Assembly: GCA_012519315.1 (NCBI GenBank)
Contig: JAAYQM010000048.1
Span: 1 to 42,367 of the forward strand
Reading direction: 5' to 3'
Origin: Clostridiales bacterium
GTDB lineage: Bacteria > Bacillota > Clostridia > Oscillospirales > CAG-272
Length of the DNA stretch: 42,367 bases
The notes under the pieces are model-generated. The model was not told the origin of the DNA. It saw only the letters and a list, made by a program, of their open reading frames with translations, and ran no database searches. Position numbers and translations under genes: made by a program. Positions 28,320-36,979 of the stretch are shown piece by piece (within the stretch, counting starts at the first letter, position 1; each line of letters begins with the position of its first letter).

Positions 28320-29336
28320 ATGAATAATAAATATAAAAGACTTTCATTATCTGAATTATGTGACAGACTGCTGCAATTTCAGCGCCCGGTCGTTGTAATG
28401 CACACACGACCGGACGGAGACGCTATCGGTTCCGCCTATGGATTGTGTGGAATATTTATGGCTATGGGCCGCGATGCACGCTGCTTATGCTCAGATCCTA
28501 TCCCAAAAAGACTGGCTTTTTTGAATAATGAAAAGCTGCCCTGTCTGGAGCCGGAGACACTATCGGGATATGATTATGACGGGGTCATTAGCGTGGATAT
28601 CGGCGCATGGGGACAGATCGGTTCTGTTGCTGAGGATCTCTCCAGTGGGATTGATATTATGATTGACCATCATAGCAAAGGCGAGCCCTTTGCCGATTAT
28701 TATATAAATAAGGACGCTGCCGCTGCCGGAGAAATAATTTATGATATTGCCTGCGAGTTTGTACGCCGAGGAAGAATGGAGAAGATTGACAAGCTGACGG
28801 CTGCTTGCATTTATGCGGCGATAAGCTCGGACACAGGCTGCTTTAAATATTCGAATGTAACGGCAAAAACGCATCAAATTGCCGCCGATCTTCTGGCGCT
28901 GGGTGTACCTTTTGTTGAGATTAACCGATTCCTTTTTGATTCAAAATCCAGGGAGCTGTTAAATGCCGAAAGGATCGTATACGAAAAACTGCGGTTTTAT
29001 AGTGGGGGCAGCATCTCGATATGTGCTATTGACAACAGCATAAAAAGGTCCAACAATCTGCTTGATGAGCATTTTTCAACAGCTATAGATATTGCCCGCT
29101 CTGTTGAGGGGGTCAAGATCAGTATGGTTATAAGGGAAATGGATCAAAATCCTGGCAGCTTTCGCGTGTCCATGCGTGCAAATGAGGATATAGATGTGTC
29201 TGATGTCTGTGCCCATTTCGGCGGAGGCGGTCATTTGCGTGCCGCCGGCTGCACGATAGAAAGGGATAATATTGAAGAGGTTATTCTTGCGCTGCTTGAG
29301 AGGATGGGGGTGACCTCTGTTGTTGCAGAGCAATAG
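28320..29336 (+). CDS. nrnA: DHH-family phosphoesterase, NrnA-like oligoribonuclease/pAp phosphatase
   Basis: A 338-residue enzyme with the DHH motifs: HTRPDGDAIGSAYGL near residue 21, SVDIGAWGQIG, IDHHSKGEPFADYYI, and the DHHA1 RNA-binding motif GGGGHLRAAGC at the end. NrnA degrades nano-RNA and dephosphorylates pAp. The open frame reaches back to a GTG at 28224, but the family start fits the ATG at 28320. The nearest AAAGGAG is about 20 bases upstream, so the exact start is less certain. It meets the convergent DUF1836 gene with a four-base gap. Confidence 0.92.
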   Translation: MNNKYKRLSLSELCDRLLQFQRPVVVMHTRPDGDAIGSAYGLCGIFMAMGRDARCLCSDPIPKRLAFLNNEKLPCLEPETLSGYDYDGVISVDIGAWGQIGSVAEDLSSGIDIMIDHHSKGEPFADYYINKDAAAAGEIIYDIACEFVRRGRMEKIDKLTAACIYAAISSDTGCFKYSNVTAKTHQIAADLLALGVPFVEINRFLFDSKSRELLNAERIVYEKLRFYSGGSISICAIDNSIKRSNNLLDEHFSTAIDIARSVEGVKISMVIREMDQNPGSFRVSMRANEDIDVSDVCAHFGGGGHLRAAGCTIERDNIEEVILALLERMGVTSVVAEQ

Positions 29337-29340
29337 ACGG

Positions 29341-29907
29341 CTATTCCTTTTTGTTTTGCTGTTTTGAGGAGTCTGTCCGTTTTTCCGACAAATATGATAT
29401 AATGCGCTCTGCGGCAATACGGCAGGAGGTTGATTGCAGTGTCAGCAACAACGCAAGCCTTGCAAGAGCGGCGTCGGTTATCGCATCTTCGGAACAATCC
29501 TTTAATGAGGCCTCGATTTTTTCAGAGGTATCGGAGAAGGAGGATTGCTGCATAGCGACAAATTGATTGTAAACGTTGCTGTAGCTGTCCGAGGCAATCA
29601 GGGTTTCAAGTAAGATTGACGCGTCGGTGATCATAAGATTTTGCTTGATTGAGCAAATCATATATAGGGCGGCAAGCTGTTCCTTCTTATACTTCTTTTT
29701 TTCGGGTGGGGCGATGTGTCCGTTTTTTACATAATTGTTTATCATGCTCGGAGTGATAAGGACCGAGTCCTCGCTGCGAAGCAATGGCTTTAGCAGCTTG
29801 TTTAAATAAGCGATAACCTGATCCATGTATAATTCAATATCGGGCAGATTGTCCCATTCGGTTATATTAAAATTTTTAAATTGTTCATTTAAATTTTCTA
29901 AATTCAT
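29341..29907 (-). CDS. DUF1836 domain protein
   Basis: A 188-residue protein with the DUF1836 pattern LITPSMINNYVKNGHIAPPEKKKYKKEQLAALYMI. This looks like a winged-helix/MerR-like DNA-binding domain at about residues 50-85, followed by an all-helical C-terminal part. Such proteins occur widely in Clostridia and are presumed regulators; none is well characterised. It is convergent with nrnA. No ligand or target can be read from the sequence. Confidence 0.85.
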   Translation of the reverse strand: MNLENLNEQFKNFNITEWDNLPDIELYMDQVIAYLNKLLKPLLRSEDSVLITPSMINNYVKNGHIAPPEKKKYKKEQLAALYMICSIKQNLMITDASILLETLIASDSYSNVYNQFVAMQQSSFSDTSEKIEASLKDCSEDAITDAALARLALLLTLQSTSCRIAAERIISYLSEKRTDSSKQQNKKE

Positions 29908-30061
29908 AAAACTTTTGTGGCAAAATGCATCATATCAAATAAAAAATATTGATAAGAGCAGTTGCGACCCTTTGTTGAATATTCTTTTTAATATTTTACC
30001 ATACTATATTTACAAGGTCAACAAGCATTTATTATTACTACATACAATAGGCAAAAAACTA

Positions 30062-30090
30062 TTGACATAATATTAAAAACATGGTAACAT
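30062..30090 (+). promoter_or_regulatory. Promoter for the SGNH hydrolase gene
   Basis: A perfect TTGACA (30062-30067) and TAACAT (30085-30090) with a 17-base spacer lie about 50 bases upstream of the start at 30141. Confidence 0.75.
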
Positions 30091-30140
30091 AGTTTTAAAA
30101 ACTAGATACAACCGAAAGACATAGTATGGGAGAAAAAAAT

Positions 30141-30866
30141 ATGATAAAGAGTATAAAAAAGGCGATTGTATGGGGCGATTCGGTATTGCGCGGCGTAGCA
30201 TACGATGAGGAGCGCGGCCGTTATGCGGTGCTGAGAACGACCGCTGTTTCGAAGGTGTCCGAGGAATTGGGCATCGAGGTGATAAACCGGGCAAAAATGG
30301 GCATGACCATAGAGAAGGGGCTTGAGCTGATTGAAGCAGACCTTAATCGAGGGATTGTTGCGGACGCCGCATTAATCGAATTTGGGGGAAACGATTGTGA
30401 CTTTAACTGGGCGGCAATCAGTGAAAACCCAAATGCACAGCATCTTCCGAAAACACCTATCGATATTTTTGAAAAGAAGTTGAAGCATATTGTAACGAAG
30501 CTGCGTGGGAGCGGCATTTACACCGCACTTGCAACCCTGCCCCCTATTGTTGCTGATAAATATTTCGATTTTATAGCGCGGCACGGGCTTAATAAAGATA
30601 ATATTTTGCAGTGGCTTGGGGACAAACATCACATCTATCGCTTTCATGAGATGTATTCCAATGTGATTCAACGTGTAGCGAGAGAATGCGGTTGCGCGCT
30701 GCTTGATCTCCGTTCCGCTTTTTTATCCAGATGGGACAGCAATGCTCTTTTCTGTAAGGATGGCATTCATCCAAATCAAGAGGGGCAGATTGTGATGGGC
30801 GAGTTCGTCCTTCAGGAGGCTTTGCCCAAAGCCAATATACAATTAGTAACAAGCAAGCTGGCCTAG
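30141..30866 (+). CDS. SGNH/GDSL-family hydrolase
   Basis: A 241-residue esterase/lipase-fold protein. Block I is WGDSVLRGV near residue 12 (nucleophile Ser in GDS), block III is FGGNDCDFNW and block V is KDGIHPNQEGQ with the Asp-x-x-His pair. No signal peptide is seen, so it is probably cytoplasmic. The ATG at 30141 is preceded by GGGAG eight bases upstream; the upstream ATG at 30126 lacks a site. Substrate unknown. The residues DCDFNW after GGND are characteristic of a clostridial subfamily. Confidence 0.88.
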   Translation: MIKSIKKAIVWGDSVLRGVAYDEERGRYAVLRTTAVSKVSEELGIEVINRAKMGMTIEKGLELIEADLNRGIVADAALIEFGGNDCDFNWAAISENPNAQHLPKTPIDIFEKKLKHIVTKLRGSGIYTALATLPPIVADKYFDFIARHGLNKDNILQWLGDKHHIYRFHEMYSNVIQRVARECGCALLDLRSAFLSRWDSNALFCKDGIHPNQEGQIVMGEFVLQEALPKANIQLVTSKLA

Positions 30867-30936
30867 TGCCCTAGCCGATAAAACGTTGATTTGCTTTTAT
30901 CGATTATCGCCGCTGCTGTTTTTTAGGGAGTCTATT

Positions 30937-31515
30937 ATGATAAATGCGATTGTCAGTCTTGAGGGCGAAATTTTAACCTATATTCAAACGGTTATCAGAT
31001 CCGCGCCCCTTGACTTGTTTATGAAAATTATTACAACCCTTGGGGATGCCGGTATCCTTTGGATACTGGCCTGCCTTGTTATGTTGATATTCAAGAAAAC
31101 ACGAATTGTCGGAATTGCCGGTGCAATTTCCCTTATTGCAGAGTTTCTATGTGTGAATGTAGTATTGAAAAATATTATCCAACGGGCAAGACCATATGAG
31201 GTGATCGAGGGACTGAATATTCTTATCGCCACCCCTCATGACTATTCCTTCCCCTCAGGACATGCGGGCAGTGCCTTTGCGGTGGCGATAGTCATGCTTC
31301 TAATGCTGCCTAAAAGGTGGGGAATACCGGCGCTTATTATGGCCTCGTTGATGGCATTGTCCCGTCTTTATGTTGGAGTGCATTTCCCGACCGATGTTAT
31401 AGCAGGCGCCTTGATCGGTATGGGGACGGCGTTTTTCTCTGTTTTTTTGGTCGATAGGCTTAAGCTTGAAACGACTAATTTAAGAAAAAAGGCGGCGGAG
31501 GTTGATCATACATAA
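30937..31515 (+). CDS. PAP2-family phosphatase, likely undecaprenyl-diphosphatase type
   Basis: A 192-residue membrane phosphatase with the three PAP2 motifs: KNIIQRARP, PSGHAGSAF and SRLYVGVHFPTDVIAG. Five or six membrane helices are apparent. Enzymes of this size (BcrC/YwoA type) dephosphorylate undecaprenyl diphosphate for recycling of the cell-wall carrier lipid, or phosphatidylglycerol phosphate, which would fit the local pgsA. The start ATG at 30937 has AGGGAG six bases upstream. It is 70 bases after the SGNH gene and in the same direction. Confidence 0.9.
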   Translation: MINAIVSLEGEILTYIQTVIRSAPLDLFMKIITTLGDAGILWILACLVMLIFKKTRIVGIAGAISLIAEFLCVNVVLKNIIQRARPYEVIEGLNILIATPHDYSFPSGHAGSAFAVAIVMLLMLPKRWGIPALIMASLMALSRLYVGVHFPTDVIAGALIGMGTAFFSVFLVDRLKLETTNLRKKAAEVDHT

Positions 31516-31591
31516 TTAAGGTCTAATTTTTTATATGTTTTTAAAAAAGGATGCAGTAGTAACAAAATTAATTGAAAATGCAAGAATATAC

Positions 31592-31620
31592 TTGCAAAAA
31601 AAATATCTTTATGATACAAT
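31592..31620 (+). promoter_or_regulatory. Promoter for tRNA-Trp
   Basis: TTGCAA (31592-31597) and TACAAT (31615-31620), 17 bases apart, lie about 28 bases before the tRNA. Confidence 0.75.
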
Positions 31621-31648
31621 GTTCTGTGTCAACAACAATACTGCAATT

Positions 31649-31724
31649 AGGGGCATAGCTCAGCAGGTAGAGCAGCGGTCTCCAAAACCGCGTGTCGTGA
31701 GTTCGATCCTTACTGCCCCTGCCA
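31649..31724 (+). tRNA. tRNA-Trp (CCA anticodon)
   Basis: A complete 76-base cloverleaf. The acceptor is AGGGGCA pairing with TGCCCCT, and the D arm is GCTC/GAGC. The anticodon stem GCGGT/ACCGC has loop CTCCAAA, giving anticodon CCA at 31682-31684. The T arm is GTGAG/CTTAC with TTCGATC, then G and an encoded CCA end. It has its own promoter and terminator. It marks the border between core genes and the accessory region to the right. Confidence 0.97.
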
Positions 31725-31725
31725 A

Positions 31726-31787
31726 ATATCTTGCGTGGCAAGATATCAAAAAAGCCTTGAAACCACACGGTTTCAAGGCTTTTTTTG
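31726..31787 (+). terminator. Tandem hairpins ending the tRNA-Trp transcript
   Basis: A 9-bp stem (31726-31734 with 31738-31746, loop GTG) lies one base after the tRNA CCA. It is followed by a 17-bp stem (31748-31764 with 31769-31785, loop ACAC) flanked by an A-run and a T-run. The second is a strong, probably two-way terminator. Confidence 0.93.
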
Positions 31788-31838
31788 ATTGATTTTTATT
31801 TTTATGTGCACCAAGTTTTTGTTTTGGTCGCCTTCTCT

Positions 31839-31949
31839 TTATTTACTGAGGTGCAAATATTGACCGACTATAAAAATTCTGCGCATCTTTGATGTCCGTT
31901 TTTTATAGTATGGTTCTGTTATCTGTGAAGTGATGTGCCCGAGCAAGTA
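31839..31949 (-). pseudogene. Possible relic of a tyrosine integrase C-terminus
   Basis: On the minus strand 36 codons ending in TAA read YLLGHITSQITEPYY and then a basic tail. LGH-x5-T-x2-YY matches the last two catalytic boxes of tyrosine recombinases (His in LGH, nucleophile Tyr). Upstream the frame is closed by a TGA; a nearby frame reads HETLHT, which could be a decayed HxLRHT box. The remaining 470-base gap to 32258 shows no gene. Its place beside a tRNA fits an old integration border. The match is short, so this is tentative. Confidence 0.4.
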
Positions 31950-32258
31950 TGCAGGGTTTCATGTTCTGCATATAAGTTCAAGGTGTTGTATGATTTCATA
32001 CGTGCATTGCATCGCCGTCGGTCAATAGCCCTCTTTGTATAATATCATACTAATTTCTTACTACACAAGATACTGAAATTAGACGGAGATATCTATTGCC
32101 AGAACCAATAGAAATCGAGAAAAAACAGTTCGTTAAATGTCTATTATCCTTTCTCTTTTAGCTAATTTTAGATTGAGAAATACAACTATAAACAATGTTG
32201 TCGATTAAGACGTCACTATAGTATCGCAATTAATAAGATTATTTTCTTAAAAATCCGG
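31950..32258. other. Gene-free stretch beside the integrase-like relic
   Basis: I see no supported gene or RNA here. There are short broken frames only, including the HETLHT stretch noted for the integrase relic and a 21-codon TTG-start frame near 32095. Confidence 0.4.
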
Positions 32259-33983
32259 CTAGTCTTTGATTATTGCGGTACCAGGGGTATACGGGAGCGG
32301 AAGAATGGTTATCTTGTGTCCACTTACAAACATTTCTTTGTATGCAGGATTGCTTAATAAGGTTTTATTATAATCCTGTTTGAGATATGGTTCCAGCAAC
32401 TCTTGCGTATTAAAAAACAAAACAACCGAGGGATTCATAATCTTATTGAGAGATACTACCCCGCCGCGTCCGCCATGGTGAACAGCCTGCAGGATATCGC
32501 ACTTAAGGTAGGATCCATATGTATCTTGCAATGAGAGCAGGTTTGCGGGATCGGTATCTGCTGTTACTATTATCACCTGATTCTCTATAGTAACCTTTAA
32601 AAACAGACAGCAAGCATTGTACAGATTCGGATATGGCGGATAGTAGGAATCATGAGTGCCTAAAACCTCTACCTTCATATTGGCAAAGTTAAATTCATTA
32701 CCGGGATGCGGCTTATAATACAGTGATGATGAAAAAGAGCGCTTTGTAAGTGATCTCAGGGTGTTATCGGAATCTGCAAGTTTCTGAGTATGGGAGGAGG
32801 CTTGTTCCGCTGAAGAGAAATTATATATAATCTTTTCTATTTTTAAAGTTTTTGCATATTTAGTTCCGTAATCGTTGGCTATTTGAAGGAATGCCGCTGT
32901 GTGGTCAACGTGTGAGTGTGTTATAAACCATGCTGCAATAACAATGTTATTCGGATCCGGCGCCTGCGCTCTTAGTTCATTATATAGGCGTACACCGACG
33001 TCCGAACCGTATCCGCCATCAAATACGACAAATCGGCCGTCATTCAGTCGTATAGTGAAAATCATACCCCTACCTTGTGCCGGATTTGATGCGCTTATAA
33101 GTGTTAAAGAGGATGAGGTTATTTTTTGGGTCGGTTCTTCGGACAAGGGGATGAGATTACCTTTGGTATCTGCAACAATTCTTACCTCGTTGCTATGTGC
33201 GGTATACCATGCGTTTATTATAACAGTATCGTTATAATAAGTAGCAAACAGGTTTGACTCTATTGCATTACGGGTATGCAGTGAAAATCCTGATTCCTGT
33301 AATTGCAGTAGATATTGCTCATATTCCTGAGCCGATGTTGAGCTTACATATACCAGACTTGAATTGTCGCCCGCATCGTAAATTCCTTCGAGTGTACCGC
33401 TTTTATAGGGCGGAATTGAAGAAATAGCAAAATTACTAGTTCCCGATACTTGGGTCCCCTCTGGCATTATAAGATTTTTATTGCCATTTTCATCTGTGGT
33501 TAGTGAGGTGGTTAACCATTGGATAAAAGCGTTTGTCGCATTTAAAAGGGTTTCATATGTATGTCCGTATATAACGACTTTGTTTCCGACAAGTCTAAAC
33601 CCGTAATCGCCATATGCCAGCTCGGAGTATACTTCCTGAGACTCAGCATAATTGGTTTTCCCTACCAATATTGCAATCTTTTGTGGATCATGTGTAGCGT
33701 TTTTTGGTAAAAAGTCGGTTGTTATATCAGCCGATTGACCAAGTAGCATAAATAAAGTTTCATATATATTTACTGCTAGTGTTATTTGGTCATCAGACGC
33801 ATCATCAGGACGAATTATTTGAAATAAAGGCTCGGTATCTTTTACCAGGATAAGGCCCTCGCTTGACGCTGAATCTGTATCTGTATCGGTATCCGTTACA
33901 TTGCTTCGTGACAGGTTGCAGCCGAACAAACCGGATGGTAGCGCGAAAAGCATAATTAAAAGTGTTAATTTCAGTAGTCTCAT
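32259..33983 (-). CDS. Secreted lipoprotein with a C-terminal metallo-beta-lactamase domain
   Basis: A 574-residue lipoprotein with signal peptide and lipobox PSGLFGC (Cys near residue 22). A DTDTDTD acidic linker comes next. Residues 60-160 contain AILVGKTNYAESQEV and DYGFRLVGNKVVIYG, a pattern seen in N-terminal domains of several carbohydrate-active exoproteins. The C-terminal half is a metallo-beta-lactamase fold of the ComEC-like kind: VFDGGYG, THSHVDHTAAF, VTADTDP and AVHHGGRGG. GGAGG precedes the ATG at 33983; the frame extends upstream without support. It may cleave an extracellular ester or phosphodiester; the substrate is unknown. The AraC gene upstream, same direction, is a likely regulator. 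Confidence 0.85.
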   Translation of the reverse strand: MRLLKLTLLIMLFALPSGLFGCNLSRSNVTDTDTDTDSASSEGLILVKDTEPLFQIIRPDDASDDQITLAVNIYETLFMLLGQSADITTDFLPKNATHDPQKIAILVGKTNYAESQEVYSELAYGDYGFRLVGNKVVIYGHTYETLLNATNAFIQWLTTSLTTDENGNKNLIMPEGTQVSGTSNFAISSIPPYKSGTLEGIYDAGDNSSLVYVSSTSAQEYEQYLLQLQESGFSLHTRNAIESNLFATYYNDTVIINAWYTAHSNEVRIVADTKGNLIPLSEEPTQKITSSSLTLISASNPAQGRGMIFTIRLNDGRFVVFDGGYGSDVGVRLYNELRAQAPDPNNIVIAAWFITHSHVDHTAAFLQIANDYGTKYAKTLKIEKIIYNFSSAEQASSHTQKLADSDNTLRSLTKRSFSSSLYYKPHPGNEFNFANMKVEVLGTHDSYYPPYPNLYNACCLFLKVTIENQVIIVTADTDPANLLSLQDTYGSYLKCDILQAVHHGGRGGVVSLNKIMNPSVVLFFNTQELLEPYLKQDYNKTLLSNPAYKEMFVSGHKITILPLPYTPGTAIIKD

Positions 33984-34101
33984 TAATAGCCTCCGTGAGC
34001 TTAAAATTTGTTTTGAGTATAGCACGAAGGCGCATTATTATCTCGAATAAATTTAACATATAGGTAGACAATTGTTGTGTTGTCCATATAAACAGTGGAG
34101 C

Positions 34102-34947
34102 TCAGTCGTCTAAACTAATTAATTTATTATGTAGATTAAACTTTCTTGTGTTTAAATTAGCAATACGGTACCTTCCGGGCGGCATCCCGACAACCTCAAG
34201 AAATACGCGATTGAAATTTCGCAATGTTGAGAATCCACTTTCAAAGGCGATGTCAACAATCTTTTTTGAGGTATTAAGTAACTGATAGCACGCGTAGTTT
34301 ATCCGCAGGTTGTTTATATAGGCGCTAAAACTGATTTTAAGTCCTTTTGAAAATATATGAGAAATGTAGTACTTGCTTTTGCCTAAACTGTCGCTGACCA
34401 TTTGGAGAGTAAGATCTTCCCTGTTAAAGTTTTCAGCGCAATATTTGATTATCTGTTGCGTAATACTTAGCTTTTTGCTTTCCGCCGAAACAAACTCCAT
34501 AGAATGGGAAATACTCCAAAGTATTATATGAATCAGATTTCGCCTCAGCGTAAGAATATCCTTTGTGCTTGATCGAGTCCTTGCTAGCCAATTGAGGACA
34601 TAACAGCATTCCTCCCCAAGCTTCTGTACGGACGTTATCGGGCAAACCGGCTCACTTGTATTGACTAAATCCGAGAAGGACGGCAAAGAGTTGGGGGAGA
34701 CGAGTATAACCAATTCCCGGTTACTGCCATCGACCGAGATATATTCGTGTATATTATATGGAAATATTACGGCGACATCACCCTTTTGGATATCATACAA
34801 TATTCCATTGATTTTAATGCGATATTTTCCACTAATAAGGTAAAGGATTTCAATATACTCATGAAAATGTGCTGAATAGCCAAGGTTATGCGACACTCCC
34901 ACGTGCAGCTCTTTCTTGTTTACATGTGTTTGATAATAAAACAACAT
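34102..34947 (-). CDS. AraC-family transcriptional regulator
   Basis: A 281-residue regulator. An N-terminal cupin-like sensor (HFHEYIEILYLISGKYRI, KGDVAVIFPYNIHEY) is followed by two C-terminal helix-turn-helix motifs. These contain LTLQMVSDSLGKSKYYISHIF and IVDIAFESGFSTLRNFNRVF, with the family PGRYR near the end. Such proteins usually respond to sugars and activate nearby operons. GGAGG precedes the ATG. It is divergent from the secreted-protein cluster at 35419 and upstream of the MBL lipoprotein, so may control either. The inducer cannot be read. Confidence 0.92.
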   Translation of the reverse strand: MLFYYQTHVNKKELHVGVSHNLGYSAHFHEYIEILYLISGKYRIKINGILYDIQKGDVAVIFPYNIHEYISVDGSNRELVILVSPNSLPSFSDLVNTSEPVCPITSVQKLGEECCYVLNWLARTRSSTKDILTLRRNLIHIILWSISHSMEFVSAESKKLSITQQIIKYCAENFNREDLTLQMVSDSLGKSKYYISHIFSKGLKISFSAYINNLRINYACYQLLNTSKKIVDIAFESGFSTLRNFNRVFLEVVGMPPGRYRIANLNTRKFNLHNKLISLDD

Positions 34948-35418
34948 TTTTACCTCCTTATTTATTCAATACAAACGCTGTGTCGAAATCTCCCTTCATA
35001 AGTATTAGATATTAGCATATAATTGATGCTTCCTTATTGGATCGCATGATCTAGGATTAGTTATTTCTGTAAATTACCACAGTCATATCGACCGAAAGCC
35101 TTGGTGATTGAAATCAAAAGCGGCCGTGATTGGTTTCGGATAGTGGCTGAGATTCTTTTTTAATACGTGTTTATTATATCACAAATAACAATATGTTTCT
35201 ATATGTGTCAATACAAATTTCGAGACTACCTTCTAAAGTAATGGTATTATTATGTAGGAATAGGGGCTCCGAATAGGTTCGCAATTCATGGTATCTAAAA
35301 CAAGTGTTATTAACAGTCATGCAGAACTTTGGAGAGTCTAGCATTCGTAATCACATATTGGACTTGTGACAACCTATAAGAGAGACTAAAATAATTTAAG
35401 AAAAGGATGGTTTTATGT
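34948..35418. other. Divergent intergenic region between the AraC gene and the secreted-protein cluster
   Basis: About 470 AT-rich bases without a gene. It should hold promoters for both directions and operator sites for the AraC protein. A hairpin-like pair CCGAAA/TTTCGG (about 35091-35139) and a minus-strand TATAAT near 35172 are visible, but I could not fix a convincing -35/-10 pair for either direction. Confidence 0.4.
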
Positions 35419-36684
35419 ATGAAAAAGAAGCTTTCTATTCTAAGTGCTGCTTTAGTTGTCTGTCTCTTTGCAGTTCAAACGATACCAATTTTTGCAACAA
35501 ATGGCTATTCTGAAGGTCATGTGTTCTACAATCAGGATTTCAAGAATACTGTCCACTCTATTGAGGATGCGGGTCTCACGCTTGACCCGAAAAATAATGC
35601 TAAGTACAGGTGTTTTATTAATAATAATGGCTATTTGGATGCAAGATCAATGGATGGCGATGCCCCTCTAGGTTACAACCGTTTTATTTTACCTGATGTT
35701 GTTCCCGCTGATATTAGTACATTCACCGTTGAGGCCACCTTTAGATTTACAAACCCAGAGTGCTATAATCATGGAGGCATGATTTTTGGATTTGGATATG
35801 GATCCGATAAACCTCAGGATTGTAATATCAGATATAATAATGACGGAAAATTTGACAAATTCGGCGATAAAGCACTTTCAAAAGTGAGCAGTCAACTTTT
35901 AGCATCCGAAAATGGTCCGAGCAAATGGATAACTGCAAAAGTTTCTATAGAAAACTATCAAATATCGCAGGCGATTGTCATAGTTGAAGGAAATGAGCCT
36001 ATTACCCTTGAGGCATTAGAACCTAAAACAACAGTTAATCCTGGAAGATTGTTTATTATGCAGGGATACACTGATGTTGAGATAAGCTCTATAAAAGTTG
36101 TCAACGGCATGAATTATAGTACTTATAGCGGCGAATATGCTATAAAGTTTTATTACAACCCGGTCATATCCAATCCGTTTGAGTATATTGGATTTTCAAT
36201 TCGCACTGTTGATCCCCAGGGTCTGCGCGTTAAGTATGAAATTTCCCAAGAAACGCTTAATGCATCAAAAGAAGTTGATGGCTATGAAGTTATTGAATAT
36301 GGTGCTATTTTGACTCAAGAAAAGTCTTTTGGAGATGAGACGCTTTTTTTAGATAGTGATTTTGGTGAACTTAACAACACTGGAAAAGTTATTATATGGC
36401 AAAATGGCAAATACCATGGAAACATATTTGCACAAACTGAAGATGGTATGGTTTATACCGCTGTATTGACAAATATCCGTGATGAAAATCTAAATGAGAG
36501 TTACCTTTTCCGTGCATATTGCATCGTTGAAACAGCACTCGGCGATAAATCAGTCATTTACAGCGATGTAAACAAAACCAGCATTTACGATATCGCTAAA
36601 CAGGTTCTTAGTGACACTGAACACGGGCTCAATGAAGAGCAGTTAGCGTATGTAGAAGGCATAATAAATAAAGTAGAAAGCTAA
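35419..36684 (+). CDS. Secreted protein A: lectin-like domain plus C-terminal clostridial exoprotein domain
   Basis: A 421-residue exported protein with signal peptide (KKKLSILSAALVVCLFA, cleavage near IFA-TNG). Residues 30-250 are paralogous to protein B at 38488: both have VFYNQ-FK, GLTLDP-N, RFILPD/KFILPD, GFGYG-D, QDCN-RYN, GKFDKFG, GRLFIMQGY and SSIKVVNGM. The beta-rich pattern suggests a concanavalin-like jelly roll, which is an inference. Residues 255-421 (GFSIRTVDPQGLRVKYEIS, TAVLTNI, YSDVNKTSIYDIA) resemble a domain seen in other clostridial exoproteins. AAAAGGA lies 11 bases before the chosen ATG; an ATG four codons earlier overlaps that site. It opens the cluster. Confidence 0.85.
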   Translation: MKKKLSILSAALVVCLFAVQTIPIFATNGYSEGHVFYNQDFKNTVHSIEDAGLTLDPKNNAKYRCFINNNGYLDARSMDGDAPLGYNRFILPDVVPADISTFTVEATFRFTNPECYNHGGMIFGFGYGSDKPQDCNIRYNNDGKFDKFGDKALSKVSSQLLASENGPSKWITAKVSIENYQISQAIVIVEGNEPITLEALEPKTTVNPGRLFIMQGYTDVEISSIKVVNGMNYSTYSGEYAIKFYYNPVISNPFEYIGFSIRTVDPQGLRVKYEISQETLNASKEVDGYEVIEYGAILTQEKSFGDETLFLDSDFGELNNTGKVIIWQNGKYHGNIFAQTEDGMVYTAVLTNIRDENLNESYLFRAYCIVETALGDKSVIYSDVNKTSIYDIAKQVLSDTEHGLNEEQLAYVEGIINKVES

Positions 36685-36757
36685 CTCTGGTCTTGCTATT
36701 CATTAGTTCAACATTTCCTACAATATTTTAATAAAGACTAGAAAGGATTTGCCTGAT

Positions 36758-36883
36758 ATGAAAAAAGAATATTCGAAACCCGATGTTACTATATGTAAAT
36801 TTCCGGATAATCAGGATATAACAACCAGCAACTTTACTATTGGTATGGGTGATGACGGCGCATTCTATGATGACATATGGTAA
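36758..36883 (+). CDS. 41-residue peptide, MKKEYxKP type
   Basis: A short gene with a good site (GAAAGGA, ten bases before the ATG) and a TAA at 36881-36883. The peptide begins MKKEYSKPDVTICKF, contains DITTSNF and ends GAFYDDIW. It has one cysteine, is acidic and has no signal peptide. The MKK-Y-KP-V-x-x-x-F start with a T-T-S segment in the middle is a pattern I associate with small unclassified clostridial peptides, some near peptide-modification genes; no such enzyme is seen here. It lies between secreted protein A and the binding lipoprotein, 73 and 96 bases from each, in the same direction. Function unknown. Confidence 0.7.
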   Translation: MKKEYSKPDVTICKFPDNQDITTSNFTIGMGDDGAFYDDIW

Positions 36884-36979
36884 ATTACAATAGCCCCATA
36901 GCATCATTTAGTCGAAAAAGGAAATATGAAGAATACAGGATTTAGATGAAGTCTAACATTACTAAGAGGGGTGTAAATT

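Noticed and set aside
31535-31792. Open frame running through tRNA-Trp
   Set aside because: It overlaps a complete tRNA and its terminator and has no supported start.
32095-32162. 21-codon TTG-start frame (MPEPIEIEKK...) after a GGAG
   Set aside because: Too short, with no homologous pattern recognised; more likely chance in the decayed border region.
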